DNA of 64,000 nt from Stenotrophomonas maltophilia (GTDB taxonomy: Bacteria; Pseudomonadota; Gammaproteobacteria; Xanthomonadales; Xanthomonadaceae), in NCBI RefSeq assembly GCF_006970445.1, contig NZ_CP033877.1, positions 2,426,750 through 2,490,749 of the forward strand, in the 5' to 3' direction. Below, in pieces: positions 46,208 to 54,584 of this stretch (positions are counted from its first letter, which is position 1; every line of letters begins with the position of its first letter). The notes beneath the pieces are model-generated. The model ran no database searches. It was given only the letters and a program-made list of their open reading frames with translations, and had not been told where the DNA came from. Position numbers and translations under genes: made by a program.

Positions 46208-48585
46208 GGCCCGATCACCAGTTCCGGCGTGTAGCCGAGTCCGCGCAACTGCTGCAGCGCCGGGTCCAGCGTCGCCGGGTCGCGCGGCAATCGCACCCGC
46301 AGGCGTTGCCCGCTCTCACCCGGCGTCGCTTCGGCATAGGCCTGCAGGCCCAGTGCCCGCACCTGCGCCACGCCCTGGCTGGCACGCGCCGGGTCCAGTC
46401 CCTGCGCGAACTGCACCAGCTGCGCATCGCCCTCGCCGGACGGGTACAGCGCCGCCAGGCTGGTGTTCTGCAACGGCTGACCCTGGCCATCGCGCGCATT
46501 GCCCTGGCCGAGCACCGACAGGTCCTGCGGTGGCAGCTGCGGCGCCGACAGCGCGGGCAATGCCCAGCTCTGTACCGGCTGCGCGCCGGCCTGCGCGTTG
46601 CGCATGTAGTCGTAGCGGTCGCGGGTCAGGCGCTGGCCGGCGGCGGGGTCGCGCACCACGTGCGGGCGCAGGAACACCATCAGGTTGGTCTTGGTGCGCT
46701 TGCGCGTATCACTGCGGAACAAGGCGCCCAGCACCGGGATCTTTCCCAGCCCCGGCACCGCATCACGGCCATGGCTGACGCTGTCTTCCAGTAGGCCACC
46801 CAGCACCATGATCTGGCCATCGTCCAGCAGCACGCTGGTATCCAGCGCACGCTTGTTGGTGATGATGCCGGCCGTGCTGTTCGCGCTCTGCGCGTCGATG
46901 CTGCTGACTTCCTGGTAGATGTCCAGCTTCACCGTGCCGCCCTCGGAAATCTGCGGGCGCACCCGCAGCTTCAAGCCGACGTCCTCGCGCACGATGGTCT
47001 GGAACGGGTTGTTGCTGCCACCGCCACCGTCGGTCACGTAGCGGCCGCTGACGAACGGCACGGTCTGACCGACCATGATGCTGGCCGCTTCGTTGTCCAG
47101 CGTCATCAGGTTCGGCGTGGACAGGATGTTGGCGCCGCCCTTGCTCTGCAGCGCGTTGGCCAGCGCTTTCATGTTGAGGATCTGGCCGACACCTGGCAGG
47201 TTGATGGTGCCGTCGATCACGCCGATCTTCAGGCCATCCTTGGGCAGCACGTCCAGCGTGGTGCGCGCGGTGGTGCTCAGCCCACTGCCGCCGGTGGCGC
47301 CGCCAAAGTGGGTGCCGCCAAAGGTACGGCCATTGCCCAGCATCCATTGCACGCCCAGCTCGGCCGCGTCGGTCTGGTTGACCTCCACGATCAGGCTTTC
47401 CACCAGCACCTGCGCACGGCGCTGGTCGAGCTGGTCGATCACACGCCGCAGGTTGCGGTACACCGGTTCCGGCGCCGAGATCAGCAGCGTGTTGGTGGCC
47501 ACGTCCGCCTGCACCGAGATGCCGTTCTGGCTGAAGCCGGTGCTTCCCGCATCGATCGGGTCACGCCGGCTCGGGTCCAGACGCTGCGATTCCAGCGCAT
47601 TGCCCCCGGTCTTGGCCTGCTGCGGCTGCGACGGCTGCGTGGGCGCGGAACGGTTGGCGTCGCCGGGCAATGGTGTGATGCCTTCATTGCTGCCCATCGC
47701 CGCTGCATCGCTCTGACCCGCCACCACGCCTCGCAGCACTCCGGCCAGCTGGTTGGCCTGGGCATTGCGCAGGTAGACCACATGCAGGTTGCCGGACTCG
47801 TCCTGCGCGCGGTCCAGCTTCTCCACCAGCTGCCGCGCCAGGCGGGTGCGCCCGGGGCTGCTCGACCGCAGCAGCACGCTGTTGCTGCGCGGGTCGGCCA
47901 TCACCACCACCTTCTGGGTGGGCTCGGCGCCCTGGGCATCAAGCAGCGGCGCGACCATCGCCGCAACGTCAACGGCGATGCCCTGCTGCAGCTTCACCAC
48001 ATCGGTGTCCATGCCGGCCGGAGTATCGACGCTGGCAATCACCCGCGCGATGCGCTCCAGGTTGTCGGCATAATCGGTGATCACCAGGGTGTTGTTGCCC
48101 GGATTGGCAGTGATCGGATTGTCCGGGCTGATCATCGGCCGCAGCACTGCCACCATGGCGGCCGCGTTCTCGTAGCGCAGCGCGAAGGTGCGCGTGGCGA
48201 CCTCGCCCCCCGCACCGCCGCTGCCGACGCGGCCACCGAGCAGCTTGGCATCGGCCTGCGGCACCACCCGGCTGACGCCGCCGTTCTCGACCACGGCGAA
48301 GCCACGCATGCGCAGCGCACCCAGCAGCAACTGGTAGGCCTGCGTACGGCTCACCGGGCCATCGGAAACCACCGTCATCTTGCCGGTCACACGCGGGTCG
48401 ACCAGGAACTGGCGCCCGGTGAAGCGCGCGGCCATGCGCAGCACGCCACCGATATCGGTGTCGACCAGGTTCAATTGCACCGGCTCATCGCGGGCGTCCT
48501 GCGCCAGCAGCGGCGCCGGTGCGTGGGCGATGCACACGATCAGCGCCAGTACGGTACTGCAGGCAAGGCTGCGCATCGCCCTCAT
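46204..48585 (-). CDS. gspD: Type II secretion secretin D with C-terminal SPOR-like domain
   Basis: This 793-residue outer-membrane secretin has a signal peptide (1-~30, ending LLAQ). The N0 domain lies at about 35-105 (DIGGVLRMAARFTGRQFLVD), N1-N3 at about 125-410, and the secretin channel at about 440-650 (VPFVSGRYVTDGGGG, VGLKLRVRPQISEGG). A ~130-residue tail follows whose last ~75 residues (AQVRALGLQAYAEA, QLRGLGYTPELV) read like a peptidoglycan-binding SPOR domain. Unlike P. aeruginosa HxcQ it has no lipobox, so it is not a self-piloting lipoprotein. ATG at 48585 overlaps the gspM stop (ATGA); ATG at 48576 is an alternative. Confidence 0.93.
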   Translation of the reverse strand: MRAMRSLACSTVLALIVCIAHAPAPLLAQDARDEPVQLNLVDTDIGGVLRMAARFTGRQFLVDPRVTGKMTVVSDGPVSRTQAYQLLLGALRMRGFAVVENGGVSRVVPQADAKLLGGRVGSGGAGGEVATRTFALRYENAAAMVAVLRPMISPDNPITANPGNNTLVITDYADNLERIARVIASVDTPAGMDTDVVKLQQGIAVDVAAMVAPLLDAQGAEPTQKVVVMADPRSNSVLLRSSSPGRTRLARQLVEKLDRAQDESGNLHVVYLRNAQANQLAGVLRGVVAGQSDAAAMGSNEGITPLPGDANRSAPTQPSQPQQAKTGGNALESQRLDPSRRDPIDAGSTGFSQNGISVQADVATNTLLISAPEPVYRNLRRVIDQLDQRRAQVLVESLIVEVNQTDAAELGVQWMLGNGRTFGGTHFGGATGGSGLSTTARTTLDVLPKDGLKIGVIDGTINLPGVGQILNMKALANALQSKGGANILSTPNLMTLDNEAASIMVGQTVPFVSGRYVTDGGGGSNNPFQTIVREDVGLKLRVRPQISEGGTVKLDIYQEVSSIDAQSANSTAGIITNKRALDTSVLLDDGQIMVLGGLLEDSVSHGRDAVPGLGKIPVLGALFRSDTRKRTKTNLMVFLRPHVVRDPAAGQRLTRDRYDYMRNAQAGAQPVQSWALPALSAPQLPPQDLSVLGQGNARDGQGQPLQNTSLAALYPSGEGDAQLVQFAQGLDPARASQGVAQVRALGLQAYAEATPGESGQRLRVRLPRDPATLDPALQQLRGLGYTPELVIGP

Positions 48586-49109
48586 GGATGGGCACCCACA
48601 TTGAGCGCCATCACGATGTTTCCGGAAATCCGTGCCGCCGGCATGTTCGCATCCCCTGTGCGTGTCAGTTGCAGCTGCTGCAGCTCGATGGCCGGATCGG
48701 CCAGCACGGGCAGCAGCCAGTTCCACAGCGCGTCGGCGGGCACTGCCTGCACCTGCAGGTGCCAACGCCCGTCGCGCGCTTCGATATGCAGGCCGTCGGC
48801 AAGGCCGGCGGTCTTGATTCCATCGCGCAGCCCGGCCAGTGTCGGCTGCTGGCCCTGCGCCTGCTGCTGGCGCTCGCGGGCGCGTAGCAGCGGTGCCAGT
48901 GCGCGCGACTGCGCCTGTAACCGAGGCAGCTCGGCCTGCCAATGCGTGCGCTGCTTCAGCAGGGGCTCCAGCCACAACGACCACAGACCCGCCACCAGCA
49001 GCGCCACCACCATCACCCACAGCATCAGCCGGTCGCGCGGTGGCAGGCGTTGCCAGCGTTGCTGCACGCCTGCCAGTCCCTCGCCCAGTCGCAAGGTTCG
49101 GGTGGTCAC
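48582..49109 (-). CDS. gspM: Type II secretion protein M
   Basis: This 175-residue bitopic protein has a basic N-terminus (WQRLPPRDRL), one membrane segment (about 31-50, LMLWVMVVALLVAGLWSLWL) and a periplasmic ferredoxin-like domain (about 90-175). The GTG start at 49109 overlaps the gspL stop (GTGA). It stabilises GspL in the inner-membrane platform. It was recognised mainly by topology and by its position between gspL and gspD. Confidence 0.85.
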   Translation of the reverse strand: MTTRTLRLGEGLAGVQQRWQRLPPRDRLMLWVMVVALLVAGLWSLWLEPLLKQRTHWQAELPRLQAQSRALAPLLRARERQQQAQGQQPTLAGLRDGIKTAGLADGLHIEARDGRWHLQVQAVPADALWNWLLPVLADPAIELQQLQLTRTGDANMPAARISGNIVMALNVGAHP

Positions 49110-50269
49110 TGTCCAGCTCCGTTCACCCGCAGGCGTCCACCGGCTTCGCGCGCCAGCTGCAGGCCCTGCGCCTGCACTGCCTGCTGCCAACGCTCAAGCC
49201 GCTGTGGATCATCTGCCAATGCCTGGGCATCGGCATCCAGCTCCATGTCCAGTTGGCCCGGTTGGTAATGCAGGCTGCGCACCTGCCCGGCCAGCTCCGG
49301 GACCGCCTGCAGCGTGCTGGCAACCTGACGCTGCAGCGGCGGCAATGGTGGCGCTGGCGGTGGCACTGCAAGTGCTCGCCTCGCCTGCAACACCGGGTCC
49401 ACCACATCGGTGACCTCCGGGAAGCGTGCGCTGAACTGGCGTGCCATGTCCTGCTGCAGCGCTTCACCCTCGATCCGCCAACGCGAGACCTGCAGCTGCA
49501 GGCCGAGTGCAGCCAGCAGCACTGCCGCCAGTGCCAGGCCGATCGCCAGCCGCGGCGCCTGCCGGCCTGCGCCGGGCAGCGGCAATGACCAACCCGGCAG
49601 GGGGCCACAGGCCTGCCTTTCATGGGTGACGGCGGTAGCCGGCAGGCTGTCCGGCCACGTCGGCGGCACACTATCGATCCACTGCACGGCCTGCACGCCG
49701 GCCTGTTGCAGGCGCACGGCCAGCGCCTGCATCACCGCACAGGCGTCACGTCCGCCATACCATTGAACAAAACCCCGATCGCGCCCGCTGCGTACCAGCA
49801 GATGCTCGCCGCTGACCTGCAGCGTGGCCTGGCCGTCATGCCACGGCAGCAGCAGTGGCGTCGGATACAGCGCCTGCAGCTGCAGCGCACACGAGCCCAG
49901 CAGTTGCTGCGCCTGCGCGATGGCCTGCTGGCCGAGCCAGGCCACCGGAACCGTGCCGTCTGTCGCCTGCGCACCGTGGGCCAGCGCCACCTCCTGCAGG
50001 TCATCCAGTAGCATCGCCTCCACCTCACCCTGCAGCGCCGACTGCAGGCGGCGCCCGGACAACGGCGGCAGCTGCAGTTCCACCAGGATCAGGTCGTTCG
50101 GATCGAGGCAGGCATGCACCGCGGCCTGCGGATGCCGCAGGCCTAGTGCCGCCAGCGTGTCGCGGCCGTGCGCCAGCACCTCGCCCTTGTGCAGCTGCGC
50201 CCAGTCCACCGCGCTGTCGGCGCGCAGGTGCTCCAGCGTCGGCAGGCGCACCCGAAGCTGCACGCTCAT
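49106..50269 (-). CDS. gspL: Type II secretion protein L
   Basis: This 387-residue protein has a cytosolic actin-like domain (about 1-210, including LVELQLPPLSGRRLQSALQG and the binding surface for GspE). One membrane segment follows (about 243-262, RLAIGLALAAVLLAALGLQL), then a periplasmic domain that pairs with GspM. ATG at 50269 overlaps the gspK stop (ATGA). The six-codon longer form is unlikely. Confidence 0.88.
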   Translation of the reverse strand: MSVQLRVRLPTLEHLRADSAVDWAQLHKGEVLAHGRDTLAALGLRHPQAAVHACLDPNDLILVELQLPPLSGRRLQSALQGEVEAMLLDDLQEVALAHGAQATDGTVPVAWLGQQAIAQAQQLLGSCALQLQALYPTPLLLPWHDGQATLQVSGEHLLVRSGRDRGFVQWYGGRDACAVMQALAVRLQQAGVQAVQWIDSVPPTWPDSLPATAVTHERQACGPLPGWSLPLPGAGRQAPRLAIGLALAAVLLAALGLQLQVSRWRIEGEALQQDMARQFSARFPEVTDVVDPVLQARRALAVPPPAPPLPPLQRQVASTLQAVPELAGQVRSLHYQPGQLDMELDADAQALADDPQRLERWQQAVQAQGLQLAREAGGRLRVNGAGQ

Positions 50270-51171
50270 GCGCCGATCCTCGTCCATACGCGCTGCACAC
50301 GCACGCCATCGTCGCGGTACTCGCGCCAGAGCAGCGCGCGAAAATCAACCGCGCTGCCGTCAGCCTGCACCTGGCCGACGGCCAGGAACCACTCGCTATG
50401 GATACCCAGGGGAAGCACGGCCATCTGTTCGTTGCTCAGTTGGAGTCGGTTGGCGATGTCGCCGCGATTGAGCAGCCAATGGCCAGCGTCGCGCTCACCG
50501 AGCAAGGCCTGCAGCCGTGCCGGCTCGACCGCCGGCGTCACCGCCTGCAGAACGCTCAGGTCGCTGGTGTTGGCGTTGACCAGAGTCTGCGCCGGCAGCA
50601 CCACGGTGCGTCGCGCCAGTGCCTGCAACGCCACCGGGTCGGCACCGGGCAGTGCCTGTTCGATCAATGATTCACGCGGCAGCGGCGCCTGCGCCTGGAT
50701 GTCGCCGTCGCGCAGGCGCGCCTGGATGTGGTCCACCGCGGATGCGCAGGCGCCCTGGCCCAGCCCCTGCCCGGCACACAACGCGATGAACGCGCGCCGC
50801 GCCTCGGGGTCCGGCCTGCCATGTGCCAGCAGGTTGCGAAGGTTGAACATCGACTGCGCATCGACCAGCTGCACCTGCACCGGTAGCGGCGCTTGCAGTT
50901 CCAACGGGCGCGCCCAGCGCCCGCTGCCTACCGTGGTCAGCTGTTCCTTTACATCCTCACGCAGCTGCTGCGCCGCACGCTCCAGCGTGGCGTCCACCGC
51001 CATGCGCACCTGCGCACGCAACTGGTCGCCGCGCAGCGCACGCAGCTGCGCTGACTGCCGGGTCAGCAGCGCGGTGGCAATCACGGCCACCAACGCCACC
51101 ACCAGCAGGGCGACGATCACCGCCATGCCACGCTGGCGGATGCACGAGACCGAACGCGTCCGGGCTGCCAT
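50266..51171 (-). CDS. gspK: Type II secretion minor pseudopilin K
   Basis: This 301-residue pseudopilin has the cleavage site RG|MAVIVALLVVALVAVIATAL (near residues 15-35). As in all GspK it lacks the usual Glu5. Family motifs include VDAQSMFNLRNLL (about 115) and LVNANTSDLSVLQAV (about 200). ATG at 51171 has GAGG before it, which is better than the GTG at 51177. It starts nine bases after the gspG stop. Confidence 0.92.
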   Translation of the reverse strand: MAARTRSVSCIRQRGMAVIVALLVVALVAVIATALLTRQSAQLRALRGDQLRAQVRMAVDATLERAAQQLREDVKEQLTTVGSGRWARPLELQAPLPVQVQLVDAQSMFNLRNLLAHGRPDPEARRAFIALCAGQGLGQGACASAVDHIQARLRDGDIQAQAPLPRESLIEQALPGADPVALQALARRTVVLPAQTLVNANTSDLSVLQAVTPAVEPARLQALLGERDAGHWLLNRGDIANRLQLSNEQMAVLPLGIHSEWFLAVGQVQADGSAVDFRALLWREYRDDGVRVQRVWTRIGA

Positions 51172-51180
51172 CAGCACGCC

Positions 51181-51618
51181 TCACAGCTGCCAGGAGCCGA
51201 TATCCGCATTTCCGGCGTCGCCACCGGGCTTGCTGTCCGCCCCCAGCGAGAACACATCGATGTCGCCATGGGTTCCGGGAACCTGGTACTGGTATGGATG
51301 GCCCCACGGGTCATTCGGCAGGCGATCCAGGTACGGCGTCACCGGCAACCCACCGCTGCCCTGCGGCGGCTTCACCAGCGCCTGCAGGCCCTGCTCGGCA
51401 CTGGGATAGCGACCGTTGTCCAGCTTGAACAGTTTCAAGGCCTGCATCAATGCGGCGATGTCCTGGCGCGCCGCCACCACGCGCGCCTGGTCGGGACGGT
51501 CCATCAACCGCGGCACGATCAGCGCGGCAAGGATGCCGATGATCACCACCACCACCATGATCTCGATCAGGCTGAAGCCCTGCTGCCGAGTCCTGCGACC
51601 ACCCACCTGCCTTGCCAT
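51181..51618 (-). CDS. gspG: Type II secretion major pseudopilin G
   Basis: This 145-residue major pseudopilin has QG|FSLIEIMVVVVIIGILAA (residues 14-31). The conserved calcium-site region is YLDRLPNDPWGHPYQYQVPG (about 100-120), and the C-terminus is GSWQL. It builds the pseudopilus shaft of this second type II system. GGCGGAA precedes the ATG. It leads the run G-K-L-M-D-E-F, the same order as hxcT-X-Y-Z-Q-R-S of P. aeruginosa. The 57 bases upstream to the Phd-like gene hold no obvious promoter. Confidence 0.96.
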   Translation of the reverse strand: MARQVGGRRTRQQGFSLIEIMVVVVIIGILAALIVPRLMDRPDQARVVAARQDIAALMQALKLFKLDNGRYPSAEQGLQALVKPPQGSGGLPVTPYLDRLPNDPWGHPYQYQVPGTHGDIDVFSLGADSKPGGDAGNADIGSWQL

Positions 51619-51675
51619 TGTTCCGCCCTCGTCATCCTGGAAGAGACCGCTGCACCATGGTCAGCGGTGCATGTG

Positions 51676-52257
51676 TCAGTACGATAAACATCCGCCTGCA
51701 ATTCGCTGCGCGGGCGCCTGTGCAGGCGCATGTGCAACCGGTACGCGTGCCGCCTCGAACAGGTGCGGTGGCACGCTGGCCAGCGTTTCGTCGATGCACT
51801 CGCGCAGCAACGGATGCGCGCACGCCTGCAGCAGGCGCATGCATTGCATCGGCGACCACGCGGTGCCGTGGTCGAGCCCAATGAACAGCCGGTAGGCCTG
51901 GTGGTAGCGCAGATCGTCGTACACGCGTTGCGCGCTGTTGAGATCGCGCAGGATCACCAGCAGGGCCGCACGCTGCAGCAGCCGCGCATCGCCTGCGTCA
52001 AGCGGCAGCGCGCCCATGGCCGCATCGGGCCAGGGCCGCAGATGCAGGTCGAGGGCGCGTCGCAGCGCCGCCAATGGATGTGCGCTGCTGTCCAGTGCCG
52101 CCCAGCGCGCTGCATCGACCCAGGCATCACTGGACAGCACCCAGACCCACGAGCGCCCGTAACGCTGCACGTTCAAGGGCGTGTGCCGCGCCTGCTCCAG
52201 TGACTGGCTCAGGTGGCGATCCAGCTCCAGCATGCTGATCCTGCGACTGTCTGCCAT
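51676..52257 (-). CDS. Phd-like N-terminal domain protein (first of pair)
   Basis: This 193-residue protein has an N-terminal ~75 residues (ISMLELDRHLSQSLEQARHT, YGRSWVWVLSSDAWVD) that follow the Phd/YefM pattern of helix, strand and strand. The C-terminal part contains LRYHQAYRLFIGLDHG (about 125-140). This vaguely recalls the DUF772 segment at the start of some transposases, and also matches the same position in its neighbour at 52378. No toxin gene is present. ATG at 52257 precedes the Phd core. It lies between the Vre signalling genes and gspG, so a regulatory role in the secretion island is plausible. The function is unknown. Confidence 0.7.
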   Translation of the reverse strand: MADSRRISMLELDRHLSQSLEQARHTPLNVQRYGRSWVWVLSSDAWVDAARWAALDSSAHPLAALRRALDLHLRPWPDAAMGALPLDAGDARLLQRAALLVILRDLNSAQRVYDDLRYHQAYRLFIGLDHGTAWSPMQCMRLLQACAHPLLRECIDETLASVPPHLFEAARVPVAHAPAQAPAQRIAGGCLSY

Positions 52258-52377
52258 CTGCGTCGCCCGTGCTCCGCGACGCGTGGTGCGTCGTACTCTG
52301 GAGAAGACGTCAGCAAGGCCGGTGAAGCGACAACGCGAATGCAACTCTGTGCGCTGGGTGGTGCTTCATCGGCAACG

Positions 52378-52929
52378 TCATCGCAGCGTCATCCGCCTGC
52401 AGGCTTCGCGTTGAAGTCGCGGCGCATCACCCCCGCACCGCCGGGCGAGCACCGCCACTTCACTGCGTGCAGCGAACGCGACCAGTGCATCGGTCATGTC
52501 CACGTCATCGCACCATGACGCCATCGCAATGCGCACCGCGGGCAGCTGCCAGCCGTCCATCACGCCATGGGTGCCCGCCACGAACCAGTGCCACAACCGA
52601 TGATGCAGCACCTGCTCGTGCAGTTGCGCGAGATCGTCGATGCCATGCATATCCATCAGCAGCAGTGCGCGTGCGAGGGCCGCATGCGGCAGTGCCCCGG
52701 TTTCAGCCAGGGGCAGCACCTGCTGCTGCAGGCGCAGCAGCATCGCCAGCGGGTGCGACTGCGGATCAAAGTCCAGCAGCACTGCCTGCTGCTGCCACTG
52801 CGCATCGGACACCACGCACACCCATGGCGAACCATAGCGGTGCACCATCAGGGGCCGTCGCTGGGTGGTTTCCAGCAACGCAGACAGATTGCGGCGCAGA
52901 TCCAGCACACCGATGGTCTCGTTGCGCAT
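52378..52929 (-). CDS. Phd-like N-terminal domain protein (second of pair)
   Basis: This 183-residue protein shares its domain plan with the neighbour at 51676. A Phd-like N-terminus (IGVLDLRRNLSALLETTQRR, HRYGSPWVCVVSDAQW, residues 6-45) is followed by SHPLA and then a helical domain with LHHRLWHWFVAG (about 105-117). AGGAGA nine bases before ATG fits well. It starts 58 bases after the VreR stop and may be co-transcribed with the vre genes. The pair are diverged paralogues, both far longer than an ordinary Phd antitoxin (~80 residues). The function is unknown; DNA binding is inferred. Confidence 0.72.
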   Translation of the reverse strand: MRNETIGVLDLRRNLSALLETTQRRPLMVHRYGSPWVCVVSDAQWQQQAVLLDFDPQSHPLAMLLRLQQQVLPLAETGALPHAALARALLLMDMHGIDDLAQLHEQVLHHRLWHWFVAGTHGVMDGWQLPAVRIAMASWCDDVDMTDALVAFAARSEVAVLARRCGGDAPRLQREACRRMTLR

Positions 52930-52987
52930 CCTTGGCGTCTCCTTGCTTGCAACAGCCCTGCGCGGCGCGCACGGCCAGCGTCTTCAC

Positions 52988-53968
52988 CTAACCAAGGACG
53001 GCAATGCCACCCGGAAAGCGACGCAGATCCAGCGACATCGTCAGTCGCAGCTGCTCCAGCGCCGCGTCCGGATCATCGATGCGGAAGCGACCGCTGACCG
53101 GTGCGCGCGCCAACGCCGATTCACCCAACAGCACCTTGCCGCGCCGGTAGCGGTTGATCTCGTCCACCACCTCGCGCAGCGGTGCGCGACGGAACACCAG
53201 CATGCCTTCGGTCCACGCACTCACTTCCGAGGCGACGGCCTCGGCCACCACCCCACTGAGGCGCTCGTCGTACTGGGTCTGCTGGCCAGACTGCAGCTGC
53301 AGCCGGCCCTGCGGATGCTCGATGCGAGCGCTGCCCCGCAGGCAGGTCACCCGTACCTGGCCGTGGGTGTTGCGCACATCCAGGCGCACCGCGCCTTCAT
53401 CGGCAATCACGCAGCCCGGCCCCGCGAACACGGCGAGGCGCAGGCCTGCCTGCGTTTCGATCGCGGCCTGACCCTGCACCAGCTCGAAGCCTTCGCCCTG
53501 CGCGTCCGCCCGGCGACGCAGGCTGCTCTGTGTATCCAGTTCGATCTTCAGCTGCGGCACGGGTGCAATCTGCAGTCGCTCACCGGTGCCGGTATGGAAA
53601 TCGGCCGTCATCGCCGTCACCGAGGGCCACAGCCCCAGCGGCGGGCGGATGGCCGCCACCACTACCAGACTGGCCGGGGCGGCAATCGCGGCGCCCAGGA
53701 AGGCGCGCCGGCTCCAGCGCTGGGCCGACGTCGGCGCCACCGGCTGGCGCGCAGCGGCGGGCAGCTTTTCGCCGGCCAGGCGTACCTGCTCCCATTGCCG
53801 GCGCGCACGGCCGAACGCTTCACGATGACGCGGATCCGACTCGCACCACGCACGGAACCTGCGCCCGTCGGCGGCGGTCGCCTCGCCCGAGGTCAGCCGC
53901 ACCACCCACGCGTGGGCCTGACGCTCAACGGCATCCAGCGGGCGTTGCGGGCGATCGTCAGGATCCAT
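52988..53968 (-). CDS. VreR-like anti-sigma factor (FecR family)
   Basis: This 326-residue FecR-family regulator has a cytosolic N-domain (about 10-75, HAWVVRLTSGEATAADGRRF, FGRARRQWEQ). A membrane segment lies near 88-110 and is preceded by a twin-arginine-like SRRAFLGAA. The periplasmic FecR domain follows (about 120-325, FHTGTGERLQIAPVP). The signal arrives through VreA instead of a full receptor. It is the third gene of vreA-vreI-vreR. Family identity is firm; the Vre assignment rests on gene order and island content. Confidence 0.9.
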   Translation of the reverse strand: MDPDDRPQRPLDAVERQAHAWVVRLTSGEATAADGRRFRAWCESDPRHREAFGRARRQWEQVRLAGEKLPAAARQPVAPTSAQRWSRRAFLGAAIAAPASLVVVAAIRPPLGLWPSVTAMTADFHTGTGERLQIAPVPQLKIELDTQSSLRRRADAQGEGFELVQGQAAIETQAGLRLAVFAGPGCVIADEGAVRLDVRNTHGQVRVTCLRGSARIEHPQGRLQLQSGQQTQYDERLSGVVAEAVASEVSAWTEGMLVFRRAPLREVVDEINRYRRGKVLLGESALARAPVSGRFRIDDPDAALEQLRLTMSLDLRRFPGGIAVLG

Positions 53969-54037
53969 GGGGGCTCATGCCGGACCCGCACGCTGCGGGG
54001 TTCTGCTCGGCGTCAAAGTGTAGACGGATGCCGTCGC

Positions 54038-54568
54038 TCAGAACCGCACCTGGCGCCCCTGCCCGCTTCGCTCGGCCAGGTAGTCCTGGGCCGCCTTCAG
54101 CTCACGCTGCACCAGCCGCAATGACACGCCGAGATGATCGGCAACATCGCGCTGCTGCAGGCCATCGACGCGGATCGCCAGCAGGATGCGACGACGGCGC
54201 TCGGGCATGCGCTGCAGCAGGCCGACCATGTCTTCCAGCGCGAAGTCCAGTTCGGCCGCCTGCGCCGGGCCCGGTGCCGGGTCGGCCATGTCCATCAGCG
54301 TATCCACCTCCTCCAGGCTCAGCAGTCGGTGGTCAGCACGTTGGCGGTCGATCACGGTGTTCATCGCCATACGCAGCAGGTAGGCCGCGGGGTTCTGCAC
54401 GGCATCCAGGCGGTCACGGCGCGCACTCAGGCGCATCCAGGTGTCCTGCAGCGCGTCGCCGGCCAGCTCCTCCGAGCCCAGCTTGCGCACCAGCCGGCGT
54501 TTCAGCTCGTCGTAGGCACCCAGAAGGTGGTCCATCAGGTCAACTGCCCCAGCCGTACCGTTGCTCAT
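54038..54568 (-). CDS. VreI-like ECF sigma factor
   Basis: This 176-residue sigma factor has region 2 at about 20-85 (GDALQDTWMRLSARRDRL, NPAAYLLRMAMNTVIDRQRA). Region 4 lies at about 115-165 (MPERRRRILLAIRVDGLQQR, then VADHLGVSLRLVQREL). AAGGA seven bases before ATG at 54568 sets the start. It lies 16 bases after the vreA stop. In P. aeruginosa VreI acts with PhoB to transcribe the hxc, pdt and exbB2D2 genes. The same wiring is expected here, because those gene sets flank it and carry PHO-box-like sites. Confidence 0.9.
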   Translation of the reverse strand: MSNGTAGAVDLMDHLLGAYDELKRRLVRKLGSEELAGDALQDTWMRLSARRDRLDAVQNPAAYLLRMAMNTVIDRQRADHRLLSLEEVDTLMDMADPAPGPAQAAELDFALEDMVGLLQRMPERRRRILLAIRVDGLQQRDVADHLGVSLRLVQRELKAAQDYLAERSGQGRQVRF

Positions 54569-54584
54569 GTTCGAATCCTTGAAG

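Noticed and set aside
52378..52929. A transposase remnant, suggested by LHHRLWHWFVAG.
   Set aside because: The frame is intact, has a good ribosome site and starts with a Phd-like domain. The same plan occurs in the neighbour, so a maintained gene is more likely than a transposase relic.
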